A DNA stretch of 16,899 nt from Bacteroides sp. (GTDB lineage: Bacteria; Bacteroidota; Bacteroidia; Bacteroidales; Bacteroidaceae). The notes beneath the pieces were generated by a model. That model searched no databases. It saw nothing but the letters and a program-made list of their open reading frames with translations, and had not been told where the DNA came from. Location: positions 1 to 16,899 of the forward strand of contig JASLCM010000255.1 in the NCBI GenBank assembly GCA_030151845.1. The letters run 5' to 3'. A program made the position numbers and the translations under genes. Below, piece after piece: positions 6,536 to 15,589 of this stretch. The stretch's first letter is position 1. Each line of letters opens with the position of its first letter.

Positions 6536-7381
6536 ATGAAAAAATTAAATAAGGATGATATTTCAGTAGAGGAGTTAGCTGCTGAGAGAAAACTTCAAAT
6601 TAAAAATAGGCTTGATGAACGAATACATCTACTTGAGCAAAAAAAATCTTTTAAGCGATTTTTAGTCTACGGTGTAGCCTCAATATTTATTGGGTTTGTT
6701 TTTATTCTTCCTTTTACAAATAGGTTTACTCATCAAGAGTTGATTTCATTTAGAAATGAGACCGATTCAATTGTAAACTTGATGTTAAGTGATGGAACAA
6801 AGATTCTTCTCGATATAAATTCAGAGGTATCGTACCCTAAAGACTACTCATTAACTAATAGAAGAATATCCTTCAAGGGGCAGTTGTATTTAGATGTAAA
6901 AAGATGTGAGAAACATCCTTTTTTGATAGATATGGAGCAAATGGATATACAGGTAAAAGGGACTTCTTTTAGCGTAAGTGAGAGTAGGGAAGAAGTGAAA
7001 GTCATGTTAGAGTCTGGAAGGGTTGATGTTCGCTCTAAAAGGAGTGGAGAGGAGGTACAGCTACAACCTGGAAAAATGCTTCTTTTTAACAAAGAAAAGG
7101 AAACTGTCCTATTGGATGAGATAGATATGAAGAGTGCATTTGTCTGGAAAGAAAATAACTTATCATTTAAGAATGAACCGCTGTACAAGTTAGTTAAAAC
7201 TCTTTCTGTCTTCTACAACAAGCAAATAGAAATAGAGTCAGAATCAATAAAGCAGCTCCTGTTTTCGGGGGAAATATCAAGAGAGGATTCTGTGGAAAGT
7301 ATAATGAAGCTAATAACATTTAATTCAACTATTGAGTATACGGTAAGTGGCGACCGTATTCTGTTGTTCTCTTATAAATAA
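6536..7381 (+). CDS. FecR-family anti-sigma factor / signal transducer
   Basis: This 281-residue single-pass inner-membrane protein should hold the upstream sigma factor inactive until signalled from the outer membrane. Residues 1-40 are the charged cytoplasmic, sigma-binding part, 41-59 the membrane helix, and about 75-170 the periplasmic FecR domain (LSDGTKILLDINSEVSYP, and FDVKG-like VKGTSFSV at 140-147). Residues ~205-278 match the C-terminal DUF4974-type module, with FKNEPLYKLVKTLSVFYN and a closing YTVSGDRILLF. That module is expected to contact the STN domain of the SusC protein encoded 26 nt downstream. In many homologues the cytoplasmic part is longer. Here it is short but intact for the Bacteroidota type. 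It is co-directional with its sigma partner and very probably co-transcribed with it. Confidence 0.93.
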   Translation: MKKLNKDDISVEELAAERKLQIKNRLDERIHLLEQKKSFKRFLVYGVASIFIGFVFILPFTNRFTHQELISFRNETDSIVNLMLSDGTKILLDINSEVSYPKDYSLTNRRISFKGQLYLDVKRCEKHPFLIDMEQMDIQVKGTSFSVSESREEVKVMLESGRVDVRSKRSGEEVQLQPGKMLLFNKEKETVLLDEIDMKSAFVWKENNLSFKNEPLYKLVKTLSVFYNKQIEIESESIKQLLFSGEISREDSVESIMKLITFNSTIEYTVSGDRILLFSYK

Positions 7382-7407
7382 AACATGTTAACCTTAAATG
7401 AAAATGT

Positions 7408-10400
7408 ATGAAGACAAAAAAACAACCTATTTTAAGTAGGTTCAGGAGTAATGCCTTGCGAAAGTGGCATAGGGTAAGGGTAGTATTAATTTTTATAGGC
7501 TTAATTTTCTTCTCGGCAAATGCAATGAGTAGAAATAAGGTGGAGATATCATTGCAGTGTAATGGAGTATCACTTAGTGAGGTTTTAGACAAGATCAAAG
7601 CTCAAAGTAACCTTAAGTTTTGGTATAGCAATGATGAAGTTAACGATCAAGAGGTTGTAGCCGTTAATGTTTCAAAAGGATCAATTGACGAGGTATTGAC
7701 TACTGTTTTAAAGAAACAAGGTCTTGCATATAAGGTGAATGGGAACCATATAACTATTTATAAGCCCAATGAGATAAAACAGAAGGGAATCGATAAGAAA
7801 ATTCGTGGGCGTATACTAGATGAAACTGGTGAACCTATACCTGGAGTGAATGTCCGTATTAAAGGAAAAGATATGGGGGTGGTTTCTGATATAACAGGTT
7901 ATTATATAATAGATGCGAGCTCGGGTCAACAGTTAGTTTTTTCTTTTATTGGTTATTATACTGAAGAAGTTCCTATTAAAAACAAAGAGGTTATAGATAT
8001 TGTATTAAGAGAGTCTGTAAATGAGTTAGATGAAGCAGTGGTTGTTGGAATGGGAACACAGAGAAAAGCAAGTGTAGTGGGTTCTATATCTGCAGTTCCT
8101 GTTAATAACATAAAGGCTCCTCAACGGTCATTAACTTCAGCTCTGTCGGGAAGGATAGCAGGTGCAGTTGTGGTGCAACGAACTGGAGAGCCAGGCCAAG
8201 ATGATGCTAACTTTTGGATTCGAGGAATTTCTACTTTTGGTGCAAATAAGACCCCTTTAATATTGGTTGATGGTGTAGAAAGAAGCATGTCTGATCTTTC
8301 AATTGATGAGATAGAATCAATTTCGGTACTTAAAGATGCTTCTGCTACTGCTGTTTATGGTGTAAGAGCGGCGAACGGTGTGGTTTTAGTTACAACAAGA
8401 AAAGGAGTTGCCCAGAAAGCTTCAGTAGAGGTAAAACTGGAGTATGGAGTTACTGACTTACCAGATTTGCCCGATTACTTAGATGGGGCTAATTATGCCA
8501 GACTTTATAATGAGGCCTTTGGCTCAGAGAACTACTCTAAAGAGTATATTGAGCATTTAGAGAAAAGAGATAGTCCTTATCTACATCCAAATGTGAACTG
8601 GTTTGATGAAATTTTTAAGAAGACTTCAGACAACATGAATGCTTCTATAAATATACGAGGAGGAGGTAATGTGGCCCGTTATTTTATTAATGTAGGCTAT
8701 TTAGAAGATAATGGAAATTTTAAGAATAGTTCAAGTAATGATTATAAATCGAACATTTCATTAAAGAGGTATAATTTTAGGTCGAACATAGAGATAACGC
8801 TTACAAAGAAAACGATAGTAAACTTAGAGATAGGAGCAAACTTAATAGATACACATACTCCTGGGGTTGGTGGTTTGGGAGGAAGAACGCCAGCTCAAGA
8901 AATTTTTTATCACACGAATATAGCAACTCCTATATCAAACCCTGTAAAAGTTCCATACATGAAGGATAATGAGGGGAATTATGTATATGGTTGGGGGGCT
9001 CCAGCTCAGGTTGGAGAGAGCAACCCTGCTGAAAGATTGCTGGGATCTGGTTATGGTACATTTTATCGCTCACAAATTATGTCTCAGCTGAAAATAAATC
9101 AGAATTTAGACTTCTTGTTAGACGGATTAAAGTTTGTTGGTGCATTCTCTTTCGACTCCAATAATAGTACTCAAATTAAAAGAAGAAAACACTCATCGAC
9201 CTATAATATTAGTGGTTTTGATGAGGATACAGGGGAGTATATTGTAAATGAAGTAGATAAAGGAATCGATTTTCTTCTTTACTCGAAAGATTTAATGAGT
9301 GATAGAGCAAAGGAACTGAAGGGACAATTACTTTATGATCAGGTTTTTAAAGATCAACACAGGGTTGGAGCAATGTTGATGTATTATCAGCGAAATTATA
9401 TAAATGGAGCAGCAGGGTCGGCCATCCTCTCTTTGCCTTATAAAAAACAGGGTGTTGCAGCTCGGACAACTTACTCTTATGCAGACCGTTATTTTGCTGA
9501 GTTTAATTTAGGGTATAATGGTTCAGAGAACTTTCCCAAAGGAAAGCGCTTTGGCCTTTTCCCTGCAGGTGCTGTAGGCTACCTGATCTCTAATGAGAGT
9601 TTTTGGAAAATTAAGCAAATCGATTTCTTAAAGATAAGAGGTTCTATTGGTCTTGTAGGAGCCGAAGCATTACCTGGAGGACAGCGTTTTGGTTACTTAT
9701 CTACTTATGGTAGTGGACTCGGTGAATTTAACTGGGGGTTAACAACTGCCACAAAGGGTGGAGTTGGTGAAGATCGTGAAGGAGTAAAGAATTTAACCTG
9801 GGAAAAAGGGTTGAAAAAGAATATTGGGTTTGAGTTGAAGATGTTTAATAATAGGCTTTCTATAGATATGGATTATTTCCATGAGCGACGTAAAGATATC
9901 TTAGTTCAGAGAAACTCCTTGCCTGGAATTGCGGGATTAAACTCAAAGCCTTTTGCCAATATGGGTGAAATGGTTAATCAAGGAATAGAGTCGACTATAG
10001 AATTTAATGGAAGCTATGGTGATTTTGGTTATCGGATCTATGGGAACTATGCTTTTACTAGAAATAAAATAAAAGAGATGGATGAGCCTTTTCGAAAATG
10101 GAATTATCGAATGCGTACTGGGCATAGATTTGGACAACATTTTGGTTTAATAGCTATAGGCCTGTTTGAAGATCAACAAGATATTGACACTAGTCCAGAG
10201 CAAAAGTTAGGTGTTGTTCGTCCAGGAGATGTAAAGTATTTAGATATTAATGGGGATGGAGTAATTGATCATGAAGATGAAACAGCAATAGGTTATTCAT
10301 CTATTCCTGAGATTATTTATGGGTTTGGTGCTCAACTTGAGTATAAAAGATTTGATTTAGGAATCTTTTTTAGAGGACAAGGGAATGTTTCATACAGTCT

Positions 10401-10791
10401 AGGCGGATCAACCTTTGTTCCTTTTATCGAGGGGGTGGGAAAACACAACCTATTTAAAAAAGCGTTAGATAGATGGACTGAAGATAATCCAAGACAAGAT
10501 GCATTTTATCCAAGAATATCAAATGGGAGATCAACTAACAACTGGACTGCATCTTCTAGAAATATATACGATGGAAGCTTTTTGCGCTTATCTGATGTTG
10601 AAATAGGTTACACCTTCGATAAAAAACTAATTGCGCCTTTAGGCTTAAAGGCATTGCGTGTTTATACCATAGGAAGTAATTTAGCTCTATTTTCGAAATG
10701 GAAGTTATGGGATCCTGAAACAGGCACCTCTAATGGTAGTAACTACCCAAATCCTAGAAAGATTAATTTTGGTTTACGTGCAACTTTTTAA
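7408..10791 (+). CDS. SusC/RagA-type TonB-dependent outer-membrane transporter with STN domain
   Basis: This 1127-residue protein should import oligosaccharides across the outer membrane using TonB energy. In order: an N-terminus with a hydrophobic signal segment (about 25-39, probable cleavage after SANA); an STN signalling domain (about 45-118, EISLQCNGVSLSEVLDKI); a carboxypeptidase-regulatory-like beta domain (about 132-200, GRILDETGEPIPGVNVRIKG); then TonB-box-like DEAVVVGMG (208-216), a plug with the RagA signature (LILVDGVE at 284-291, SVLKDASATAVYG at 306-318, RAANGVVLVTT at 320-330) and the beta barrel. A Ca-loop-like DINGDGVIDHEDE lies near 945-957. The C-terminus ends in Phe, as barrels do. 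The STN domain marks it as the signalling partner of the FecR/FecI pair just upstream. SusD starts 10 nt after its stop. The substrate cannot be inferred from sequence alone. Confidence 0.97.
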   Translation: MKTKKQPILSRFRSNALRKWHRVRVVLIFIGLIFFSANAMSRNKVEISLQCNGVSLSEVLDKIKAQSNLKFWYSNDEVNDQEVVAVNVSKGSIDEVLTTVLKKQGLAYKVNGNHITIYKPNEIKQKGIDKKIRGRILDETGEPIPGVNVRIKGKDMGVVSDITGYYIIDASSGQQLVFSFIGYYTEEVPIKNKEVIDIVLRESVNELDEAVVVGMGTQRKASVVGSISAVPVNNIKAPQRSLTSALSGRIAGAVVVQRTGEPGQDDANFWIRGISTFGANKTPLILVDGVERSMSDLSIDEIESISVLKDASATAVYGVRAANGVVLVTTRKGVAQKASVEVKLEYGVTDLPDLPDYLDGANYARLYNEAFGSENYSKEYIEHLEKRDSPYLHPNVNWFDEIFKKTSDNMNASINIRGGGNVARYFINVGYLEDNGNFKNSSSNDYKSNISLKRYNFRSNIEITLTKKTIVNLEIGANLIDTHTPGVGGLGGRTPAQEIFYHTNIATPISNPVKVPYMKDNEGNYVYGWGAPAQVGESNPAERLLGSGYGTFYRSQIMSQLKINQNLDFLLDGLKFVGAFSFDSNNSTQIKRRKHSSTYNISGFDEDTGEYIVNEVDKGIDFLLYSKDLMSDRAKELKGQLLYDQVFKDQHRVGAMLMYYQRNYINGAAGSAILSLPYKKQGVAARTTYSYADRYFAEFNLGYNGSENFPKGKRFGLFPAGAVGYLISNESFWKIKQIDFLKIRGSIGLVGAEALPGGQRFGYLSTYGSGLGEFNWGLTTATKGGVGEDREGVKNLTWEKGLKKNIGFELKMFNNRLSIDMDYFHERRKDILVQRNSLPGIAGLNSKPFANMGEMVNQGIESTIEFNGSYGDFGYRIYGNYAFTRNKIKEMDEPFRKWNYRMRTGHRFGQHFGLIAIGLFEDQQDIDTSPEQKLGVVRPGDVKYLDINGDGVIDHEDETAIGYSSIPEIIYGFGAQLEYKRFDLGIFFRGQGNVSYSLGGSTFVPFIEGVGKHNLFKKALDRWTEDNPRQDAFYPRISNGRSTNNWTASSRNIYDGSFLRLSDVEIGYTFDKKLIAPLGLKALRVYTIGSNLALFSKWKLWDPETGTSNGSNYPNPRKINFGLRATF

Positions 10792-10801
10792 AGATAAGAC
10801 T

Positions 10802-12769
10802 ATGAAAAATTCACTTAGATATATCGTTGTTTTTTTATTACTGTCTACTTGGGGGTGTGCAGATTATCTGGATAAGCAGCCTGATGACATGAAGACTGAA
10901 GAGATGGTTTGGACTTCTCGAAAAGAGACTGAAGGTTATTTAGCTAATGTATATGCAGCTCTGCCTTTAAATGATTTTCATCGAGGAGATCCCTGGTTGG
11001 GTTGTTCTGATGAAATTGACCTAACATGGAGTGTACACCCCACTTATGCTATAAATTTAGGGAACTGGTCTCCTAGTACAAACTTTTATAATAAATTTAA
11101 CCTCTATTACCGGGCAATCAAATCGTCTTTGATTTTTGAAAGTAATGTTCATCGCTGTTACGAACTGAGTGTGGAACTTCAAAGCCAGTATCGAGCAGAG
11201 GTTAAATTCTTACGAGGATATTACTACTGGTTACTTTTAAAGCAGTATGGTCCTTTTGTTCTTATAGATCAGGTTTATCCAGAAGATACAGATTGGAATA
11301 AATTTTCCAGGTTACCCTTTGATGAGTGTGTCTCTTATATATGCGACTTAATGGATGAGTCTGCCGAAGAGCTGCCCTTGCATTGGCGCGATGAAACGTC
11401 AAACTTAGGTAGACCGAATAAGCTAGTTTGTCAAGCTGTAAAGTCTCAGGTACTTTTATTGGCCGCTAGTCCACAATGGAATGGTAACAAAGAGTACTCA
11501 ACATTTAAAAATTTGGATGGAACCAGTTTAGCGAATACCAACTATGAGGAGAATAAATGGAGGCTTGCTGCTGAAGCTAGTAAGAAGCTGATAGACATGG
11601 CCGAAAATAATCCAGATGCAGGTTTAAAGTTGTATAAAAACCATGAAAATGGAGAAGGAGATATTTTCAATCCCTATAAGTCTTATGCATATGCCAATTT
11701 AAAGAACTGGAACTGTGAAGTTATTTTTGGAAGAACAAATCAAACCATGCATACTAGTTGGATGATTCATACTTCACCGGGTCCAAATAATTTAGGAGGG
11801 GTAGGTCCTACTCAAAGAGTGGTTGATGCCTTTTTAATGGAAAATGGAAAACCAATAGAGGATCCCGAGTCGGGATACATAGAAAGTGGGTTTGCTAAAA
11901 CAGGTGGAGGAAACTGGAATCCTAACAATCGTGATTTAAACTCTGAACGAACTAAGATGATATCAGATATTCGGGAGTATGTTTCCTATGGTCATTGGCC
12001 TGGAGAATGGAATATGTATGCAAATAGGGAGCCTCGATTTTATGCATCTATACTTTATAATAAGAGAGTAATACCTCAGCTTCCTACAGATCAAGTGAAA
12101 AGAGACTTTTATAGTTCTCCAGGACAAGAGAATGGTTATGGCAGGGTAGAGCTCTATTATGGAGGGAAGTCTAGGCAGTCTGGTTCGTATACTTTCTATT
12201 CACAAACGGGTTATTTAGCATTAAAGGGAGTGGACTTTAAAGCAGATATGAGAGATCGAGTTTACCCAGAACAGTATGGAGATATTTATATAAGGTATGC
12301 TGAGATTCTATTAAACTACATTGAAGCTTTGAATGAATATGATCCAAAGCACTCAGATATTCGTAAATATTGGGATCTGATTCGTGAAAGGGCAGGTGTG
12401 CCAAGTGCATTTATTGCAACTCCTACTATTATTGGAGATAAAGAGCAACAGAGAGAGATGATATTAAGAGAGAGACAAATAGAACTCTGTTTTGAGGGAG
12501 ATAGATATTTAACGACAAGAAGAAGGTGGCTTGCACATACACCAGATACAGAAGGAACTGTTGATACAAGAAAATATGGTGATGGAGGCCGAATGTGGGG
12601 AATGGCTATAAATGCAGGAAACTCCTCAACTAACTCTTTTGAATTCACAGATTTTTATACTCGAGTTCCTTTTGAAACGCGAGTGTTTGAGAAATCCTAT
12701 TATTTATTTCCTATTCCTGAAAGTGAAATTGATAGAAACAAATCAATGGTTCAAAATCCTTGGTGGTAG
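10802..12769 (+). CDS. SusD/RagB-type surface glycan-binding lipoprotein
   Basis: This 655-residue lipoprotein is the lid partner of the SusC transporter, capturing oligosaccharide at the cell surface. I start it at the ATG at 10802, which gives a clean lipoprotein signal (FLLLSTWGC, lipidated C19). An in-frame ATG at 10733 would lie inside the susC gene and precede no signal peptide. The N-terminal SusD-like part includes DYLDKQPDD just after the Cys and tetratricopeptide-like helices such as AEVKFLRGYYYWLLLKQYG. The C-terminal RagB/SusD region (about 485-655) includes IYIRYAEILLNYIEALNEY, REMILRERQIELCFEGDRY and the typical end VQNPWW. It follows susC by 10 nt and precedes the third lipoprotein by 6 nt, so all three are almost certainly one transcript. 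Confidence 0.96.
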   Translation: MKNSLRYIVVFLLLSTWGCADYLDKQPDDMKTEEMVWTSRKETEGYLANVYAALPLNDFHRGDPWLGCSDEIDLTWSVHPTYAINLGNWSPSTNFYNKFNLYYRAIKSSLIFESNVHRCYELSVELQSQYRAEVKFLRGYYYWLLLKQYGPFVLIDQVYPEDTDWNKFSRLPFDECVSYICDLMDESAEELPLHWRDETSNLGRPNKLVCQAVKSQVLLLAASPQWNGNKEYSTFKNLDGTSLANTNYEENKWRLAAEASKKLIDMAENNPDAGLKLYKNHENGEGDIFNPYKSYAYANLKNWNCEVIFGRTNQTMHTSWMIHTSPGPNNLGGVGPTQRVVDAFLMENGKPIEDPESGYIESGFAKTGGGNWNPNNRDLNSERTKMISDIREYVSYGHWPGEWNMYANREPRFYASILYNKRVIPQLPTDQVKRDFYSSPGQENGYGRVELYYGGKSRQSGSYTFYSQTGYLALKGVDFKADMRDRVYPEQYGDIYIRYAEILLNYIEALNEYDPKHSDIRKYWDLIRERAGVPSAFIATPTIIGDKEQQREMILRERQIELCFEGDRYLTTRRRWLAHTPDTEGTVDTRKYGDGGRMWGMAINAGNSSTNSFEFTDFYTRVPFETRVFEKSYYLFPIPESEIDRNKSMVQNPWW

Positions 12770-12775
12770 AAAAAT

Positions 12776-14239
12776 ATGAATCGTATTATGAAGAATTTAT
12801 ATAATTTATTATTGGCTGTGCTCTTATTTTCAGCCTGTGATAATACTCTTAAAGAGAATCTCACAATAGAGCAAGTTTATTTAGTAAACTCGGGAGAAAT
12901 AACTGTAAACTTATTTCGTCAGCAAGAAAAATTAGCCTATCAACTTCCCGTTTATAAAAGTGGCCTTCAGGAGAATAGAGCAGATATTCATTTGGAGGTT
13001 AATGAAAAGGCTCTTAATGAGTTTAATAGTGAGAATAAAGCAGATTATAAGCTATTACCTTCAGATACCTATACTATTCTTAATAAGGTGGTAACACTTA
13101 AAAAAGAAGAAAAGGGTTTTTATAATATAGAGGTTGATATAAAAAAAATAGAAGGGTTGCAAGGAGTCGGAAAGGTTGATTATATTTTACCACTATCTGT
13201 ATTTTCAGATAATGTTCCTGTTGTAAGTGATAAATCTACAATCTATCTGAAATTTGAAGTAATAGGTGGTATACGTCCTGGGAGTGGAAAAGTTCTTTGG
13301 TATAGGACTTTAGAAGAATTGGGGTTAAGTCAGGAAAACTCGTTTACAAACTCTTTAGCTTTAGATGAAAAGTATATTTATGTCAACTCCAGAGATGAAA
13401 ATTTAAAATACCTTAATCGTTTCAATGGAGAGTATGTAGATGAGGTTGAGTTGGCCTTTAAAAGTTCTTTGGGTAATTTTTCTATAACTGGAGATAATCG
13501 AGGAGCGATCTTAATTACAAATTTAAGAAGAGGTGCTTCTCCTGCCGATCAGTTTATTTATAAAGTTGAAAACCATGAGGCTCCTGAGCTATATATCCAC
13601 TCTAAACATACGTATCCAAACGGAAGGAAAATAGAGATTAAAGGTGATTTAGAAAAAGATGCATTGATTATTTCACCAGTTGAGATGTCATCTCGATTTA
13701 TTTACTGGGAGATTAAGAATGGAGAACTTATTTCTTTGCAGCCCAAAGAGGTTTCGTTAGATGAAAATAGGATTAAATGGAATTACTCAGCAATGATTAC
13801 GCCCTATACGAACAATATAGATGATGGAATATTTGCTGTTTGTACAGGTCCACTTCCAGGCTTTTCTTTTTTCGACTTTAAAAATGATAAAACATACTCT
13901 TATCCTTTGAGCAATAGTAGTCTAGATCCTTCTAAAGGAGTAGCTATAACTAGTATAGCAACGATAACCTTTAATGAAGTTTACTATGTGGCTATTGGTT
14001 CTGTAAAAAATGATGAATCTTTTAATGTAAAGTTATTGGCTATAAAAGACCCTTCGGATATTGAGAAAGGAGATGCTTTAGTTGTATTTGAGTCTGATGA
14101 ATATCCATGCCCTAAAAATACGTTAGGTTTAACGGATGTTAAGTTCGGTGTTTCTTCGGATAAAGAGCTCTTACAGATGTACACTTTGGGTACAAATGGT
14201 GGTCTTTTATGTATTGAGTTTGATTGTTTAGAGGAGTAG
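12776..14239 (+). CDS. Surface-type lipoprotein with DUF1735-like N-terminus, putative glycan-binding protein
   Basis: The product has 487 residues from the ATG at 12776. The ATG at 12788 (M5) is equally possible and gives a tidier signal peptide. The lipobox is LLFSAC with C21. Residues ~25-165 have the pattern of DUF1735 modules found behind SusD genes: YQLPVYKSGLQENRADIHLEV, then NSENKADYKLLPSDTY, and VDYILPLSVFSDN. Residues ~170-487 are beta-rich with repeated motifs such as LALDEKYIYVNSRDENLKYLNRFNGE and GVTSI-like strands, suggesting a beta-propeller-like domain that I cannot assign to a named family. No glycosidase catalytic motif was seen. Position after susC-susD suggests a surface glycan-binding protein. 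A 28-nt terminator stem starts 22 nt after its stop, closing the operon. Confidence 0.82.
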   Translation: MNRIMKNLYNLLLAVLLFSACDNTLKENLTIEQVYLVNSGEITVNLFRQQEKLAYQLPVYKSGLQENRADIHLEVNEKALNEFNSENKADYKLLPSDTYTILNKVVTLKKEEKGFYNIEVDIKKIEGLQGVGKVDYILPLSVFSDNVPVVSDKSTIYLKFEVIGGIRPGSGKVLWYRTLEELGLSQENSFTNSLALDEKYIYVNSRDENLKYLNRFNGEYVDEVELAFKSSLGNFSITGDNRGAILITNLRRGASPADQFIYKVENHEAPELYIHSKHTYPNGRKIEIKGDLEKDALIISPVEMSSRFIYWEIKNGELISLQPKEVSLDENRIKWNYSAMITPYTNNIDDGIFAVCTGPLPGFSFFDFKNDKTYSYPLSNSSLDPSKGVAITSIATITFNEVYYVAIGSVKNDESFNVKLLAIKDPSDIEKGDALVVFESDEYPCPKNTLGLTDVKFGVSSDKELLQMYTLGTNGGLLCIEFDCLEE

Positions 14240-14260
14240 TTTTAATACTTTTATATTCTT

Positions 14261-14288
14261 AAAAAGCAGCTAATATTAGCTGCTTTTT
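14261..14288 (+). terminator. Intrinsic terminator of the sigma/SusCD unit
   Basis: A perfect palindrome with core GCAGCTAATATTAGCTGC, flanked by A5 and T5, is followed by a T-rich run. It lies between the third lipoprotein gene and the XylR-like gene and shares the GCAGCT/AGCTGC stem with the terminator at 1432-1473. Confidence 0.88.
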
Positions 14289-14320
14289 TAATTTTATAGC
14301 GATTATTTAATAAAAAACAT

Positions 14321-14328
14321 TAAGTTTA
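14321..14328 (+). promoter_or_regulatory. Candidate -7 box (TAAGTTTA) of the XylR-like gene
   Basis: It matches seven of the eight positions of TAnnTTTG and lies 34 nt before the ATG at 14355, nearly the same distance as the better box before nagA. An overlapping alternative is TACATTAT at 14327-14334. No -33 element is clear, so this is tentative. Confidence 0.3.
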
Positions 14329-14339
14329 CATTATATATA

Positions 14340-14349
14340 CTAATACTAT
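14340..14349 (+). promoter_or_regulatory. Shared leader box CTAATACTAT, copy 1
   Basis: The decamer is identical to the copy at 15600-15609 and lies exactly 5 nt before the start codon, as that copy does. Extended through the ATG, 17 of 22 positions agree. It could be an operator for the adjacent regulator or a translation-related element. The role is inferred only from repetition and position. Confidence 0.4.
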
Positions 14350-14354
14350 GTGTC

Positions 14355-15542
14355 ATGTTAAAAGTATTGCTGCTTACAGATTTTTCGAGTGGGTATAGTC
14401 GTAATCTATTAAAGGGAGTCGTAGACTATGCTAAGAAGCATGGACCATGGATTTTCTACAGAATGCCCTTATATTATCGAGATAGGTATGGAGATAAAGG
14501 AGTAGTCAAATGGGCGAAAGAGTGGAAAGCCGATGCTATCATTGCTCAATTGAATGATGTTGATATAAACTCGTTAAATGAACTTAATATTCCAATTCTA
14601 GTACAGAATTACACCTCTAGAAATGTAAATGTATCCAACATTACAGGAGACTATTTTGGAACAGGGGTTATGGCTGCAGAATACTTTATTCGACGAGGAT
14701 ATAAAAACTTTGCTTATTATGGATTTACCGATGCTGTATGGATGAGAGAAAGAGGATATGGATTTCGTGCAGGGGTAGAACGTGCGGGATACAAGGTCGA
14801 TTTCTTTAACGAAAAAGACCTTACTATAGGTGAAAAAGGAAAGTGGCATATCGATGATATGAAGGTGGTAGAGTGGCTAAATACTTTACCTAAACCTATT
14901 GCTCTTTTTGCTTGTGATGATTTTTTCGCTTTGCAAATCACGGAAATATGTAAGATGCATAACATTGGAATTCCTCGTGATATTGCCTTGCTAGGTGTAG
15001 ATAACGATAACCTCTTATGCCATATTTCAGATCCTTTATTATCCTCTATTGAGTTAGATGTACGTAGAGGAGGGTATGAGGCTGGAAGATTAATAGATGA
15101 AGTGATTAGAAAAGGAGATCCTGTTAAACCTGTTGATATTGTTGTTCGTCCAACTCGTGTAGTGACAAGAAAGTCTACTGACAGTTTTGCGACAACAGAT
15201 AAATACATCAATCTTGTTCTTAACTACATAAAAGAGCACTTCATGGAGCCTCTATCTGTTGATGATATAGTGGAAATAGTTCCATTCTCACGTCGTGTTC
15301 TAGAGAAGAGATTTAAATCAGAAACAGGAATGCCTGTGTATCAATATATTCAATTTGTACGTGTAGATCATTTTATTCATTTGATGTTAACATCCGATAT
15401 AACTCTTTCTAATGCTGCATCCCTTTCAGGTTTTGATGACTATAAAAATATTTCAAGAGTATTTGTAAAGTTAAAGGGAATGTCACCATCAGAGTTTAGG
15501 AAAATACACAAGATTGAGGATAATGACGTAAAAAGGGTGTAA
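14355..15542 (+). CDS. XylR-like transcriptional regulator (LacI-fold sensor plus AraC HTH)
   Basis: This 395-residue protein joins a periplasmic-binding-protein-like sugar-sensing domain (about 1-270) to a C-terminal AraC-type DNA-binding domain (about 284-386), the arrangement of E. coli XylR. The sensor half shows VLLLTDFSSGYSRNLLKG at 4-21, the ACDD motif at 187-190 and LLGVDNDN at 212-219. The AraC half has two helix-turn-helices, around LSVDDIVEIVPFSRRVLEKRF (300-320) and LSNAASLSGFDDYKNISRVF (351-370), closing with the typical GMSPSEFRK. It probably binds a sugar or sugar phosphate and controls nagA, which follows after 72 nt. The xylose name is only a family label here: the neighbouring deacetylase points to an amino sugar. 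The ATG at 14355 was chosen because MLKVLLLTDF is the usual start of such proteins. Confidence 0.92.
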   Translation: MLKVLLLTDFSSGYSRNLLKGVVDYAKKHGPWIFYRMPLYYRDRYGDKGVVKWAKEWKADAIIAQLNDVDINSLNELNIPILVQNYTSRNVNVSNITGDYFGTGVMAAEYFIRRGYKNFAYYGFTDAVWMRERGYGFRAGVERAGYKVDFFNEKDLTIGEKGKWHIDDMKVVEWLNTLPKPIALFACDDFFALQITEICKMHNIGIPRDIALLGVDNDNLLCHISDPLLSSIELDVRRGGYEAGRLIDEVIRKGDPVKPVDIVVRPTRVVTRKSTDSFATTDKYINLVLNYIKEHFMEPLSVDDIVEIVPFSRRVLEKRFKSETGMPVYQYIQFVRVDHFIHLMLTSDITLSNAASLSGFDDYKNISRVFVKLKGMSPSEFRKIHKIEDNDVKRV

Positions 15543-15556
15543 TACTTCGTGAAAAG

Positions 15557-15589
15557 GTTGGTGCTATGTCTTTTATATTTTTACATTTG
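15557..15589 (+). promoter_or_regulatory. Candidate nagA promoter (GTTG, 21 nt, TACATTTG)
   Basis: TACATTTG at 15582-15589 matches TAnnTTTG exactly. GTTG at 15557-15560 is a partial -33 element 21 nt upstream, within the spacing reported for Bacteroides promoters. Transcription would start around 15596, at the centre of the adjacent palindrome. It implies that nagA has its own promoter besides any read-through from the regulator gene. Confidence 0.5.

Noticed and set aside
10733..10801. Upstream in-frame ATG of susD inside susC
   Set aside because: The extension would bury the lipoprotein signal peptide. The ATG at 10802 places Cys at residue 19, as expected.
14717..15211. 164-codon minus-strand reading frame
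   Set aside because: It is antisense to the XylR-like gene, which matches a known family along its whole length. It has no promoter or recognisable domain.
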